DNA of 64,000 nucleotides from Halobellus limi (GTDB taxonomy: Archaea > Halobacteriota > Halobacteria > Halobacteriales > Haloferacaceae), in the NCBI RefSeq assembly GCF_004799685.1, contig NZ_CP031311.1, forward strand, positions 930,001 to 994,000, given 5' to 3'. Positions 36,314 through 45,792 of this stretch are shown here, one piece after another. The stretch's first letter is position 1. Each line of letters begins with the position of its first letter. The notes beneath the pieces are model-generated. The model was given only the letters and a program-made list of their open reading frames with translations, did not search any database and had not been told where the DNA came from. The translations under genes and the position numbers were made by a program.

Positions 36314-37672
36314 TCAGGACGACCCCGCCGGTGACGCCGTCGATACCTTCGACGACGCCGGCTGGAGGATCTCGTAGATCGCGTCGGTGACGTCCTCGGG
36401 GCCGCTGACCCGCGCCACGACGACGCTTTCGTCGTCGGAGAAGGCGTCTTCGACCTCCTCGGCGTGCGTCGCGTTGATCGCCGTGCCGCCGGGCTGGGTC
36501 TCCACGTACGCGTGTCGGTTCGCGGGGATCTCGCGCATCAGCGGGATCACCTTCTCGGTGGTGTCGTTCGAGGAGTTCTCGGAGTCGCCGGCGGCGAAGA
36601 CGTAGCGGTTCCACTCCGCCCAGGGGTACGCGGCCTCCAACACCTCCTTCGCCAGTTCGTACGCGCTGGAGATGCGCGTGCCGCCGCCCGAGCGGATGCC
36701 GAAGAACTCCTCGCGGTCGACCTCCCAGGCGTCGGCGTCGTGGGCGATGTAGACGAACTCGGCGTTGTCGTACTTCCCCTGGAGGTACCAATCCAGCGGC
36801 GTGAACGTCCGCTCGACGAGTTCGCGCTTGGTCTCGCGCATCGACCCCGAGACGTCGCGGATGTTCACGACGACGACGTTCTTCTGCTTCTTCTCCTCGA
36901 TCTCGGGGTGGCGGTACCGCTCGTCGTCGCGGCGGAACGGCACTTCCTTGAGCCCCTTCCGCCGGATCCGCTGGACCGCCGTGGTCCGCTCGACGTTCGA
37001 CTCCATCTCCGCGAAGGAGCCCCACGTCCCGCGTTCTTCGTCTTCGATCTCGTCCCACTCGGACTCGATCCAGGCGAGGGAGACGAGGATGTTCCGCTCG
37101 CGACACCACTGGAAGACCGACTGCGGCGTCTCGCCGTCGACCTTCATCGCCTCGCGGACGAACTCCTCGTCGAAGTCGGTCGCGAGCTTCCGTTTTAAGC
37201 CCTGTTTGAACAGCCGCTCGAAGTCGAGCGTGCTGTTCGGGCCCGTCCGCGTGACGTCGGTGAAGTCGCCCTGGACCTCCTCGATCACCTCCTTGCCCTT
37301 GGGTTCGAGGTCCAAGCCGAGCTCCTCGTCGAGTTCCTCGGCGAACTCCTCGGGGTCCATCTCGTAGTAGCCGTGTTCGCCGCCCTCCTCGCCGGGCTCG
37401 CCCTCTTCGCCCTCGTCGTCCCCGTCGCCGTCGCCGGGCTGCGGCTGGCCGACCGGCTGTCCGACGTCCGGCGTGCCGCCGTCGCCCTGGCCGACCCCGC
37501 CGCGGTCGAGCCTGTCGTACTGGAACTCGGGGAGGTCGACGACCTTGATCGGGATCTGGATCTGGTCGGACTCGGATCCGCTGAGGTCGCCGTAGCGGAT
37601 GAACGATTCGAGGTCCTCGCGGCGCTCCTCGCCGACCTCACGGAACCGTTCGAGGTCCTCTCTCAGTCCCAT
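36314..37672 (-). CDS. yeaH: YeaH/YhbH (DUF444) family protein with VWA-like site
   Basis: A 452-residue protein. The N-terminal half is charged, with an acidic Gly/Pro-rich linker (about residues 65-110). The C-terminal half is a von Willebrand A-like domain with a MIDAS-type motif in [19 protein letters not shown] near residue 270 and [20 protein letters not shown] near 350. YeaH works with the PrkA/YeaG kinase in bacteria. Its start overlaps the end of prkA2 by ten bases, indicating coupled translation. Confidence 0.93.
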   Translation of the reverse strand: MGLREDLERFREVGEERREDLESFIRYGDLSGSESDQIQIPIKVVDLPEFQYDRLDRGGVGQGDGGTPDVGQPVGQPQPGDGDGDDEGEEGEPGEEGGEHGYYEMDPEEFAEELDEELGLDLEPKGKEVIEEVQGDFTDVTRTGPNSTLDFERLFKQGLKRKLATDFDEEFVREAMKVDGETPQSVFQWCRERNILVSLAWIESEWDEIEDEERGTWGSFAEMESNVERTTAVQRIRRKGLKEVPFRRDDERYRHPEIEEKKQKNVVVVNIRDVSGSMRETKRELVERTFTPLDWYLQGKYDNAEFVYIAHDADAWEVDREEFFGIRSGGGTRISSAYELAKEVLEAAYPWAEWNRYVFAAGDSENSSNDTTEKVIPLMREIPANRHAYVETQPGGTAINATHAEEVEDAFSDDESVVVARVSGPEDVTDAIYEILQPASSKVSTASPAGSS

Positions 37673-39972
37673 CGGTGACGCACCTCCCGCATCACGGCGC
37701 GGCTCGTCAGCTCCGCCGACGCCGGCGTGTAGCCGCGGTCGATCAGTTCCTCGACGGTCTGTGCCTTCAGCCGCGCCGTCTCCGTGTTCTCCGGCGGGTC
37801 CTCCCACTGCGCGGGGTCGAAGTCCTCGTAGAGCCGACGGACGTCGGCCCACTCGTTCGTGTCCAGCACCGATCTGATCACCGGGATCTCCGAGAGGTCG
37901 ACGTCGTCGACGGCGAACTCCTCGTCGCGGTTCTGCCACGCGTAGCGGTTCAGCGCGGTGATGATCTTCTCGCGGCGGAACCGCTTTACCGTCTCCGTGG
38001 GCTGGTTGCCGAGGTAGTCGTCCTCGTCGAACCGGCCCAGCTGTTCGGTCTCGAAGAGCTTCATCCGCAGCGGGTCCGGGTCGATCGAGCCGTGGATCGT
38101 CTCGACCTGCTCGTCGCCGTCCCACGCGTAGACGTGCTCGACGTACTCGGCGACGGTCTCGCGTTCGACCGAGTGCTCCGCGAGCAGCGCCGCGAGGACG
38201 TCCTCCTCCTGCCTGTCGAGGACGTACTCCTTGGCCATCGCGACCCGCCCCTCGTACTCCGCGCGCTCGGAGCGCGAGAAGACCGGCGCGTCGTGTAACC
38301 CCTGGGCCATCGCGTCGAGGACGTCCTCGGGGAGGACGACCCGCTCGACGTCGAGGTCGGGGTGCCACCGGTCGGTGTCCTCGTGTAACAGGTCCGCGAT
38401 GACGTCGCGGGTGAACGTGACCGGGATGCCGTGGATCCCCTCGCTCTCGCCGTCGAAGGCGAACTCCTCGACGCCCGTCCGGCCGTCGTCCTCACGGACG
38501 TAGCCGTAGTCGAACAGCAGCGCCTTGTCGACGAGGTCGTAGCCGGCGGGGACGTCCTCGCCGTCGAGACGGGTGAGCACGCTGTACATCGCCGCGGCCT
38601 CGATCGCGTGCGGCGCGAGCTCCTTCGAGCGGACCGCTCCGGCGCCGCTCTGCACGTCGACGAGGAGCGGGGCGCGGACCCGTTCGCGCAGTTCCTCCTC
38701 CTCGTCGACGTCCCAGACCGCCGTCTCGTCGGTGAGTTCGCGGCGGATCAGCTCCGCCTCCAGAGAGAGGTTTGTGAGATACCGGAACTCGTGTTTGTCG
38801 AGCCGGCGTTTCAGCGCCTTCAGCGGGTCGCGGCCGTTCCGGTCCGCGTACTTGTCGAGCTCGGCGTCGAGGTCCGGGTTCGAGATGATGAGCAGCTGGG
38901 TGTCGACGTCCATCCCGGTGCCCTTGTCGAGCTTGACGTGGCCCTCGTCGGGGACGTTCAGGAGCTTCTGCAGCAGGTCCGCGTGCTGGGCGGCGTCCTC
39001 GACGATCGTGAGGAGCCCGTTGCCCTGCGAGAGCACGCCGTCGTAGCTGAACGCCTGCGGGTTCTTCCGCCCTCGCGAGTCGAGTTCGCGGAGCATCCCC
39101 GGCATCCACGACCCCACGAGCCGCTCTTTGGGGGAGCCGTCGTCCTCGGAGTGGAGGACGCCGATCCCCCGTCCGACGTCGACGACGTAGTTCTTCACGC
39201 GCAGGTGGGTGGGGTCGGTGACCGCCGAAAAGAGGTCGCGCGTCCCGTCCCTGCGGTACTTCTCCTCCAGGTGGTCGTACGCCTCGCGGCAGAACGGGTC
39301 GAGTTCCGTGTCGACCGCGATGGGCACGTGATCGTCGGACTGGTCGTTCAGCGCCGCCAGCAACTCCCCCCGGACGTCGGCCGGAAAGACCGAGAGCGGG
39401 TGCGACTGCACCGGGCTCTCGTACCAGTCGGTCTCGCGCTCCGCGCCGCTCGTCTCGCCGCCGTAGGAGAGCCCGCGGGTGTCGCTGGCGCTCGCGACGT
39501 TCCACTCGACGGTGTACCGGCGACCCTCCTCCGTCCTCGAGTACGCCCGCAGCCCGTTGATCAGACAGCGCTTCAGTTCGGACTTCCCGGTGGCGGTGGG
39601 GCCGTCGAACCAGAGGATCTTCTCGGATTTCCCCCGCTCGGCGGCGATGGTCCGGAGATCGTCGACGAAGCCGTTCAGCACCTCCGTGTTCCCGAGGACG
39701 GCGTGTTCGCCGTCGTTCGCCGGATCGTCGAAGAAGCGGTACCGCTGTCTGGTCTCGCCCTCCTCCAGCACCGTCCGCGTGCCCATCGACTCGATCGCGT
39801 CCAGCAGGTACTTCGAGGCGTGCGCGGCGATCGACGGCCGCTCGAAAGCGGCCTCTACGTAGGCGTCGAGGCTCATCGGCTCCTCGTAGGTGCCTCTGAG
39901 GTGCTCGTCCGCGCGCTCGACGTAGTCGCGCGCCGGGTCGGAGTCGGAGCCGTGGGTGTGTTTGGCGGTCAT
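37663..39972 (-). CDS. prkA2: PrkA-type AAA serine protein kinase, second copy
   Basis: A 769-residue PrkA-family protein. An AAA domain lies near the middle of the N-terminal half, with Walker [14 protein letters not shown] near residue 125, and [15 protein letters not shown] in place of a classical Walker B/sensor region. PrkA (YeaG) phosphorylates serine residues and is expressed in starvation. This copy diverges from prkA1: it has a changed P-loop (TATGKS), an extra acidic part and a longer C-terminus. The two probably form a hetero-oligomer. Start by ATG 39970-39972; the gene lies two bases downstream of prkA1. Confidence 0.93.
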   Translation of the reverse strand: MTAKHTHGSDSDPARDYVERADEHLRGTYEEPMSLDAYVEAAFERPSIAAHASKYLLDAIESMGTRTVLEEGETRQRYRFFDDPANDGEHAVLGNTEVLNGFVDDLRTIAAERGKSEKILWFDGPTATGKSELKRCLINGLRAYSRTEEGRRYTVEWNVASASDTRGLSYGGETSGAERETDWYESPVQSHPLSVFPADVRGELLAALNDQSDDHVPIAVDTELDPFCREAYDHLEEKYRRDGTRDLFSAVTDPTHLRVKNYVVDVGRGIGVLHSEDDGSPKERLVGSWMPGMLRELDSRGRKNPQAFSYDGVLSQGNGLLTIVEDAAQHADLLQKLLNVPDEGHVKLDKGTGMDVDTQLLIISNPDLDAELDKYADRNGRDPLKALKRRLDKHEFRYLTNLSLEAELIRRELTDETAVWDVDEEEELRERVRAPLLVDVQSGAGAVRSKELAPHAIEAAAMYSVLTRLDGEDVPAGYDLVDKALLFDYGYVREDDGRTGVEEFAFDGESEGIHGIPVTFTRDVIADLLHEDTDRWHPDLDVERVVLPEDVLDAMAQGLHDAPVFSRSERAEYEGRVAMAKEYVLDRQEEDVLAALLAEHSVERETVAEYVEHVYAWDGDEQVETIHGSIDPDPLRMKLFETEQLGRFDEDDYLGNQPTETVKRFRREKIITALNRYAWQNRDEEFAVDDVDLSEIPVIRSVLDTNEWADVRRLYEDFDPAQWEDPPENTETARLKAQTVEELIDRGYTPASAELTSRAVMREVRHRWD

Positions 39973-39974
39973 AC

Positions 39975-42044
39975 TCACTCCTCGAGTTCGCTCTTGGCCA
40001 CCTCCGCGCCGGCGAACTCCAGCACCTCGCGCGCGCCCTCCGGGGAGTACCCCTGTTCGATCAGCGCGTCGATCCACGCGCTGCGCTCGTCGTCGTCGAG
40101 TTCGTTCGCGCTGACCAGCGCCGAGAAGTTGATGTTGTGCTTCTTGTCCTCCCAGAGCTTCCGCTCTAAGGCGCGGCGGAGGCGGTCGTTGTCCTGCGGG
40201 TCGAAGGAGGTGCCGTCGCGGGCGCGCCGGGAGACCCAGTTCGAGACCTCTTGGCGGAAGTCGTCCTTTCTGTCCTCGGGGATCTCCAGCTTCTCCTCGA
40301 CGGATCGGAGGAACGTCTCGTCGGGGTCCTGCTCGCGCCCGGTGAGTTCGTCCTCGACGGTGGCGTCGTCGATGTACGCCATCACGTGGTCCATGTACTT
40401 CTCGCCCTGCCGTCTGATCTCGTCGACGTCGTAGGCGAGGGCGTGGCGGACGTCCTCGATGGCCCGGTCTTTGTACTCCTCGCGGACGAGTTCGAGGTAG
40501 CGGTGGTACCGGTCGAGGTTGTCCTCGGGGATCGAGCCGTGGTTCTCCAAGTTGGCCTCGAAGTGCGAGAACACCGACAGCGGCGAGAGGTACGACCGGC
40601 CGCGGTGCGTCGAGTCCATGATCGCCTCGGCGATCTCGTCGCCGATGAACCGCGCGGAGACGCCGTCCATCCCCTCGCCGATGTCGGCCTTCTCCTCGCC
40701 GTTCTCTCTGAGCTTTCTGACGTCGACGTCGTCGCCGTCGTCTATCTCTCCGTTGTACGCCTTCGCCTTCTGCACGAGCGAGACCGACCCGTCGGGCTCG
40801 GTGAGCCGCGTCAGGACGCCGAACAGCCCCGCCATCTCCAGGGCGTGCGGCTCGATGTGCATATCCGGCACGTCGGCGTTCCGGAGCATCTTCCGATAAA
40901 TTTCGGCCTCCTCGTCGTACTCCAACACGTACGGGAAGTCGATCCGCTTCGTCCGGTCGTTGAACGCCTCCATCTTCTCGTCGCCTTTCTTCTCTCTGTA
41001 CTCGGGCATGTTCGTCCGCCCGACGATCACCTGGTCGATGTCGATTCTGGGGTTGTTCTTCGGTTTGATCGTCTGCTCTTGGGAGGCGTGCAGGAAGTCG
41101 TAGAGGAACTCCCGCTGGAGCTTCAAGAGCTCCTCGCCGGAGAAGAGCCCGCGGTTCGCGTTACAGAACGCGCCGGAGTAGTCGAAGGCGCGCGGGTCGG
41201 ACTCGCCGTAGACCGCGAGTTTCGAGTAGTTGACGTCGCCGGTCAACTCCGTCTCGTCCTGGTTCTTCTTGTCCTTCGGCTCGAACGTCTCGACGCACTG
41301 GCGCTTGTTCTCCGAGGCGACGAGGCGGACGATCTCGACGTGGTTCTCCAGGACTTTCCGCAAGTCGTCGTCGTAGTGGGCCAGCAGCTTGTCGAGGTAG
41401 AACTCCGAGGCCGGATCGAGCGTCTGGTCGTTCCGGATGGTGTAGGGGGCGTCGAGGCGCTCGTTGAGCCGTTCGATGACCCCGTCGCGCTGCGGCTGCG
41501 GCAGCAGGACGAGCGGGTCCTGGTTCATCGGCGAGGTGACGACGTCGTCCTCGGGGTCCTGATCGCGGACGACGTCGCAGAGGTTCGTCCACCGGAAGGT
41601 GTACATCCGCCCCGCGTCTGTCGCCGTGTAGTCCTCGAAGTAGCGTCGCACCATCCAGTCGAAGTGCGACTTCCCGGAGCCGACCGGGCCGAGAAGGAGT
41701 TTGATACGCTTCTGGGGGCCGAGTCCCCGCGCACCCGATTTCACCTTGTTCACGAACTCGTGGATCGACTCGTGGACCTCCCGTCCGTAAAAAGTGTTCT
41801 CGCCGTCGTGGAGCGGGTCCTCGGCGGCCATTCGGTACTCGACGACGCCGGCGTCCTCGTCGTAGTCGGTGCCGTAGTGGTCGAACATGTCCGCCACCCG
41901 CTGGTGGGCGTTGCGCGCGATCCGCGGGTCCTCGTACACGGCGTCGAGGTACCACTCGAAGCGCTTGGCTTCGCGGAGGTCTTCTGGCACCGAGTCCTTG
42001 TACTGCCGGCTCAGGGTTTCGAGGGTTTCTCTGTCACCGTTCAT
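39975..42044 (-). CDS. prkA1: PrkA-type AAA serine protein kinase, first copy
   Basis: A 689-residue PrkA/YeaG-type kinase. Walker A is LLGPVGSGKSHFDWMVRRYF near residue 118, close to bacterial PrkA. RGLFSGEELLKLQREFLYDF, VIVGRTNMPEYREKK and KRIDFPYVLEYDEEAEIYRK are further family blocks, and the C-terminus is the PrkA-specific kinase-like domain. It heads the prkA1-prkA2-yeaH-spoVR operon. A 9-base palindrome sits 83-104 bases upstream of its start. Confidence 0.95.
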   Translation of the reverse strand: MNGDRETLETLSRQYKDSVPEDLREAKRFEWYLDAVYEDPRIARNAHQRVADMFDHYGTDYDEDAGVVEYRMAAEDPLHDGENTFYGREVHESIHEFVNKVKSGARGLGPQKRIKLLLGPVGSGKSHFDWMVRRYFEDYTATDAGRMYTFRWTNLCDVVRDQDPEDDVVTSPMNQDPLVLLPQPQRDGVIERLNERLDAPYTIRNDQTLDPASEFYLDKLLAHYDDDLRKVLENHVEIVRLVASENKRQCVETFEPKDKKNQDETELTGDVNYSKLAVYGESDPRAFDYSGAFCNANRGLFSGEELLKLQREFLYDFLHASQEQTIKPKNNPRIDIDQVIVGRTNMPEYREKKGDEKMEAFNDRTKRIDFPYVLEYDEEAEIYRKMLRNADVPDMHIEPHALEMAGLFGVLTRLTEPDGSVSLVQKAKAYNGEIDDGDDVDVRKLRENGEEKADIGEGMDGVSARFIGDEIAEAIMDSTHRGRSYLSPLSVFSHFEANLENHGSIPEDNLDRYHRYLELVREEYKDRAIEDVRHALAYDVDEIRRQGEKYMDHVMAYIDDATVEDELTGREQDPDETFLRSVEEKLEIPEDRKDDFRQEVSNWVSRRARDGTSFDPQDNDRLRRALERKLWEDKKHNINFSALVSANELDDDERSAWIDALIEQGYSPEGAREVLEFAGAEVAKSELEE

Positions 42045-42483
42045 TGTTTGTCCGTCTCGGGGAGCGACAGGCCCCGGCGGCCGTTCGGCGGACGGGGCAC
42101 GGCGAGCGGGTCGTTCGCGCCGTCACTTGGTATGTCTCCACATACCAATGCGCACACGCGCAACGAGACATCACGGGGCGACGGCGACGAGACGGCGACG
42201 GGGCGACAGAACGTCGATTGCGGCTGACGGTGCGTGTGCGGGCGGTCGCTCGATCCGGTTGACCGAGACTGAACGTATGTGAGTGATCAACACACATAAG
42301 CCTTCCTTCGATTACGGTCCCGGTAGCCGGGGGGTCGATTCCGATCACTCGGCGGGGGCTCACCGTCGGCCGACGGTATTTGTAGGAGGACGAACGAAGG
42401 GAGGGTATGATCGGATACCCGGACGGCGACTCCGGCGAGGCGAGACCCCTCCGGCGGGGAATACCGGGGGCGAACGCGGCGCG
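42045..42483. other. 439-base divergent promoter region, prkA operon / DUF5820 gene
   Basis: No full gene. It holds the palindrome at 42127-42148, a weaker tatgtg/cacata inverted pair at 42276-42298 around tgatca, a TATA-like gtatttgta at about 42375, and a 26-codon small frame at 42407-42487. It must control both the prkA operon (left) and the DUF5820 gene (right). Confidence 0.6.
42127..42148. promoter_or_regulatory. 9-base perfect palindrome upstream of prkA1
   Basis: The sequence ttggtatgt-ctcc-acataccaa is a perfect 9-base inverted repeat with a 4-base spacer. It looks like a dimeric repressor or activator operator; a short RNA hairpin in the prkA1 leader is the alternative. Confidence 0.6.
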
Positions 42484-42487
42484 ATGA
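42407..42487 (+). CDS. Possible 26-residue leader ORF overlapping the DUF5820 gene
   Basis: ATG at 42407 lies about 30 bases after a gtatttgta TATA-like box, the usual leaderless spacing. The frame runs 26 codons and its TGA overlaps the next ATG (atga), a typical coupling junction. The peptide (starting MIGYPDGDSGEARP) has no recognised domain. Chance is a real possibility. Confidence 0.25.
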   Translation: MIGYPDGDSGEARPLRRGIPGANAAR

Positions 42488-42912
42488 GCGACGACGACCC
42501 GGACGGCGCGGTCGGGGGCGACCCGTCCGAGGACGAGCCGCCGGCGGGGTGGACGCTCTGGAACGACGAGCCGCACGGCCGGCGGATCTTGGTCTACCGC
42601 CCGGACGCGTTCAACGAGGCCAACGACCTGCCCGCCGAGTGCATCCCGACGATACTGGTCTCGAACCGCTCTCGGGCGCGGCGACCGGGGGCCTCACAGA
42701 TCGCGACCGACACCTGGCACGTCGCGCTCACGCTCGAACCCGAGGTCGAGGCCGTCGTCGAATCGTACGAGAGCCGCGAGGCCGCCGTCGCGGGCGCGAA
42801 CGACCTAGCCGGGCGCTTCGCCGACGGCGAGGTCGACTACCGGGCGGCGTATCAGATCCCGCGGGAGGCGTACCTCGACCGCCTCGACGACGTCGTCGGC
42901 GACGGCGAGTGA
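42484..42912 (+). CDS. DUF5820-like haloarchaeal protein
   Basis: A 142-residue acidic soluble protein. The core (GWTLWNDEPHGRRILVYRPD ... LPAECIPTILVSNRSRARRPG ... TWHVALTLEPEVEA) matches a haloarchaeal family I recall as DUF5820. There is no catalytic motif or membrane helix. ATG 42484 is chosen because upstream in-frame residues are basic and unrelated. Function unknown. Confidence 0.75.
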   Translation: MSDDDPDGAVGGDPSEDEPPAGWTLWNDEPHGRRILVYRPDAFNEANDLPAECIPTILVSNRSRARRPGASQIATDTWHVALTLEPEVEAVVESYESREAAVAGANDLAGRFADGEVDYRAAYQIPREAYLDRLDDVVGDGE

Positions 42913-42964
42913 ACGGCCGCGGACCGCTCGACCGCCGATGTGTCATCCGACGCCCGTCGGCCGC

Positions 42965-44533
42965 TCACCACCGCGCGAACGGCACGCCGCTCGCGGACCG
43001 CCCGACGTAGTCCGCCTGCATCTCGCGGATCGCCGCCGACACCGACGCGCCGTCGGCGACGGCGTCGCGAACCCTCGCGCGCTTCCAGGCGCTCGGCGCG
43101 GTCCGCGCGGCTTCGCGGCGCGCCTCGATCGGGCCGAGCGCCCACTCGACCGTCTCGGCGCCGACGCCGAGTTCGTCGAGGCCGCGCCGCGCCAGCGCGA
43201 ACAGCTCGTCGTAGATCCGCCCGGTCGCCGCCGTTTGCTCGCCGTCGCGGGTGACCCACCGGAGGTCGGCCGCGGGGCCGTCGTCGACCGCCGCGTAGAA
43301 CGACTCGCGGGCGTCCTCCCACGGCAGCGTCGCGAGCGGGTGGTCGGTGGCGTCGACGCCGACGAGGACGCCGACGACGAGCGCCTGCACGCCGACGGTG
43401 TCCCGCAGCGTCGGCTGCGTCGGGAGCGGGCGGTACTCGATCCGGATCGACCCCTCGTCGGCCCCGGCCGACGGCCCGCCGTCGGCCCCGCGCGGGACGT
43501 CGCCGCCGAAGACCGGGCGGACCCACCGCCAGTACGTCCCCCGCTTCGCGCCGAAGGCGGGGTAGGCCTCGCTCCCGACGTCTCCCTTGCCGGCGGGATC
43601 GCCGCTCTCGACCGGATCGTCGAGGTCCGGCGGGGCGACGAGCGTCGGGTCCGACGCGATCCGGTCGATCAACTCCGCGATCGTGTCGACGTCGCGCGGC
43701 ACCCGACACTTGTTCGAACCCTCGTCCACCGAGCGCTCGAAGATCGGAATCCGGAGTTCGTGCGGCGTCCGTTCGAGGACCGACGCCGCGCCCTCCTCTT
43801 CGGCCCACTCGTCGTACAGGTCCGCGGGGAGGAACGGCGAGTTCGCGGTGAGCGAGAGGACCGGGCCCATCGTCCGCGTCGCGGCGTTCACAAAGCGCGG
43901 TACGTCGTCGGGGTCCGGAATCTGGAGGTGCGGCTGCATCGACGTCGCCAGCGACTCGACGAGCATCGACTTCGCCGTCTCCAGGCCGGGGAGGTCGAGG
44001 TCGGTCCGACCGCCGTTGGCCTCGCGGATCTTCCCGTCGAGCGCGACGTACCTCGGCACGGGTCGCATGTTGTCCGCGAGAAAGACCCCGTCGGACTCCG
44101 CGCCGCGTTCGAGGTACCGAACGGTCCCCTCCGCGGGCGGCACCGTCCACATCGCGTCGAGGACGAACCGCCGATCGGACTCCCCGAGGGTCCGCTGGAC
44201 GGCCCCGTGGACGTCGTCCAGTTCGTCGAACTGCCGGCGGAGTCCGGCGTCACAGACCACGTCGGGGCCGGTGTGGAGTTCGGCGTTGTGAACGCCGAGT
44301 TCGCGGCTACAGCCGTCGATCTCGAAGAGGCGTTCGGGCGCGGCCGCGAGGCTCCCGTCCCCGTCGACGACGTAGCCCTCGAGTTCGAGGCCGACCGCGA
44401 AGTCGGGGGCGTCGAACAGCCCGGCGGCGACGTCCTCCCGCAGCGACTCCGCCTCGCGCTCGACGCGTCGCTCGAACGCCGCGCGTCGCTCGGGATCGAG
44501 TGCCGCTCGGACGGCGTCGATCGTCTCGGTCAT
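42965..44533 (-). CDS. Glutamate-cysteine-ligase-like (GCS2-type) enzyme
   Basis: A 522-residue member of the carboxylate-amine ligase superfamily. It has VGLELEGYVVDGDGSL near residue 45, NAELHTGPDVVC near 82, GKIREANGG, and SIRIEYRPLPTQPTLRDTVG near 375, matching the GCS2 ATP and metal positions. These enzymes join glutamate to an amine, as in gamma-glutamylcysteine synthesis. It is longer than short GCS2 proteins (about 370), so it may be a paralogue with another amine substrate. It stands apart from other thiol-metabolism genes. Confidence 0.78.
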   Translation of the reverse strand: MTETIDAVRAALDPERRAAFERRVEREAESLREDVAAGLFDAPDFAVGLELEGYVVDGDGSLAAAPERLFEIDGCSRELGVHNAELHTGPDVVCDAGLRRQFDELDDVHGAVQRTLGESDRRFVLDAMWTVPPAEGTVRYLERGAESDGVFLADNMRPVPRYVALDGKIREANGGRTDLDLPGLETAKSMLVESLATSMQPHLQIPDPDDVPRFVNAATRTMGPVLSLTANSPFLPADLYDEWAEEEGAASVLERTPHELRIPIFERSVDEGSNKCRVPRDVDTIAELIDRIASDPTLVAPPDLDDPVESGDPAGKGDVGSEAYPAFGAKRGTYWRWVRPVFGGDVPRGADGGPSAGADEGSIRIEYRPLPTQPTLRDTVGVQALVVGVLVGVDATDHPLATLPWEDARESFYAAVDDGPAADLRWVTRDGEQTAATGRIYDELFALARRGLDELGVGAETVEWALGPIEARREAARTAPSAWKRARVRDAVADGASVSAAIREMQADYVGRSASGVPFARW

Positions 44534-44586
44534 CGACTGTCTATCGCGGCCGACGGCTACTGATACTGTCGGCTCGGGATCGGCGC

Positions 44587-45699
44587 TCACTCCCTCCCGT
44601 CTCTCCGATCGCGACCCTCCCCGCTCGTCGTCCGCAGGATCAGCGGGCCGATCGAGAGCGTCCGCTTCGCGACCGTGCCGATCCGCAGGACGAACGAGAG
44701 GAGGATCGCGAACGGGGCGAGCGCGGCGGCCATCGCGAGCGCGACGATCCAGACGTAGTGCGCCACGCCGAGCGTCGTCGACGAGAGGGTCGCGAGCACT
44801 CCGTGAAAGAGCAACACGTTCGTCGCGACGACGAGCGCCGGGACGGCGCTGTACAGCATCGCCCGAGAAAGGTCGACGAGCTCCCACTGGAAATACAGCG
44901 TCTTGACGTGCTCTCTCGCGGGGCCGAAAAGCGTCAGCACGGCCACCACGTCGTCGAGCACGTCGGCCAGCTCTCGCTCGGACGCGGAGTCGCCCCGCGC
45001 GTCTCCTCCGACCGCGTCGGGGCCGTGGCTCGGAGCCCCCTCGTCTTCGAACGCCGCCCGCAAGCGCCGGGCCTCGTAGATCTTCCACGAGTAGTTGAAG
45101 TTCAGCGCCGCCGACAGCACGTCGAAGGTGCCGAACTGCGCGTCCGCGAGGGCCGATTCGGTCGAGGCGGCGTTGCGACGGAGTTCGTCGGCGAACTCCG
45201 TCACGCGGTCGACCTCGGGACGGGCTCCGGCCGCGCTCTCGGCGGCCTCAGAGAGCGCTCGCGCCCGGTCTCCCGCGGCACCGATCAGTTCGCGGAGGAA
45301 CGTCGCCGGCGTCGCCGGTGCGACGTCGATCCCGAGTTCGTCCTCGACGTCCCGCCGGAACGACATCGCGCCCTCCATCCGCTCGCGCTGGTCTCCGAGC
45401 GGCCCGAGTTCCTGTGAGAGCACGAGCGAGTTGATCGAGACGACGAGCGTGACGCCCGTGACCGTCGCGGTCAGAAGCGCCTGAAACAGGGTCTCGACCG
45501 GGTCGCCCACTTCGACGACGACCCGGTTCGGGAGGAGCGTCGCGGCGACGACGGTCCCGAGAGCGAAGACCGCGAGGAGTGCCGCGGCGACGACCCAGCG
45601 GTTCGCCTCCAGCAGCACCCACAGCTTCAGCCGGTTCTCGTCGGCCCGTCGACGCATCGTGTCGTCCGGTTCGTCGTTCTCCGGCGTGTCCTCGCTCAT
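44587..45699 (-). CDS. Four-helix membrane protein with long cytoplasmic loop
   Basis: A 370-residue protein. Two membrane helices lie near residues 30-52 and 70-95 (FQALLTATVTGVTLVVSINSL), then an about 170-residue soluble loop rich in Ala/Glu with likely coiled coil, then two more helices (about 280-305 and 315-345). The N- and C-termini are charged. No family is recognised; the arrangement resembles some anion-channel-like proteins in overall shape only. It lies upstream of the GCS2-like gene in the same direction, 53 bases apart. Confidence 0.65.
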   Translation of the reverse strand: MSEDTPENDEPDDTMRRRADENRLKLWVLLEANRWVVAAALLAVFALGTVVAATLLPNRVVVEVGDPVETLFQALLTATVTGVTLVVSINSLVLSQELGPLGDQRERMEGAMSFRRDVEDELGIDVAPATPATFLRELIGAAGDRARALSEAAESAAGARPEVDRVTEFADELRRNAASTESALADAQFGTFDVLSAALNFNYSWKIYEARRLRAAFEDEGAPSHGPDAVGGDARGDSASERELADVLDDVVAVLTLFGPAREHVKTLYFQWELVDLSRAMLYSAVPALVVATNVLLFHGVLATLSSTTLGVAHYVWIVALAMAAALAPFAILLSFVLRIGTVAKRTLSIGPLILRTTSGEGRDRRDGRE

Positions 45700-45792
45700 G
45701 TCTCATTCCGGGATGCCACGTTCGCGAGTGCGAGTTCGAGCGGATCCGCGGACCGCTCGGACCGACTCGTCGGTCGACGCCTCGAGGAGGCG

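Noticed and set aside
34329-42227. Long plus-strand open frames antisense to spoVR, yeaH and both prkA genes
   Set aside because: They are mirror frames of well-supported minus-strand genes; their composition (Val/Leu/Arg-rich, no motif) fits high-GC shadows.
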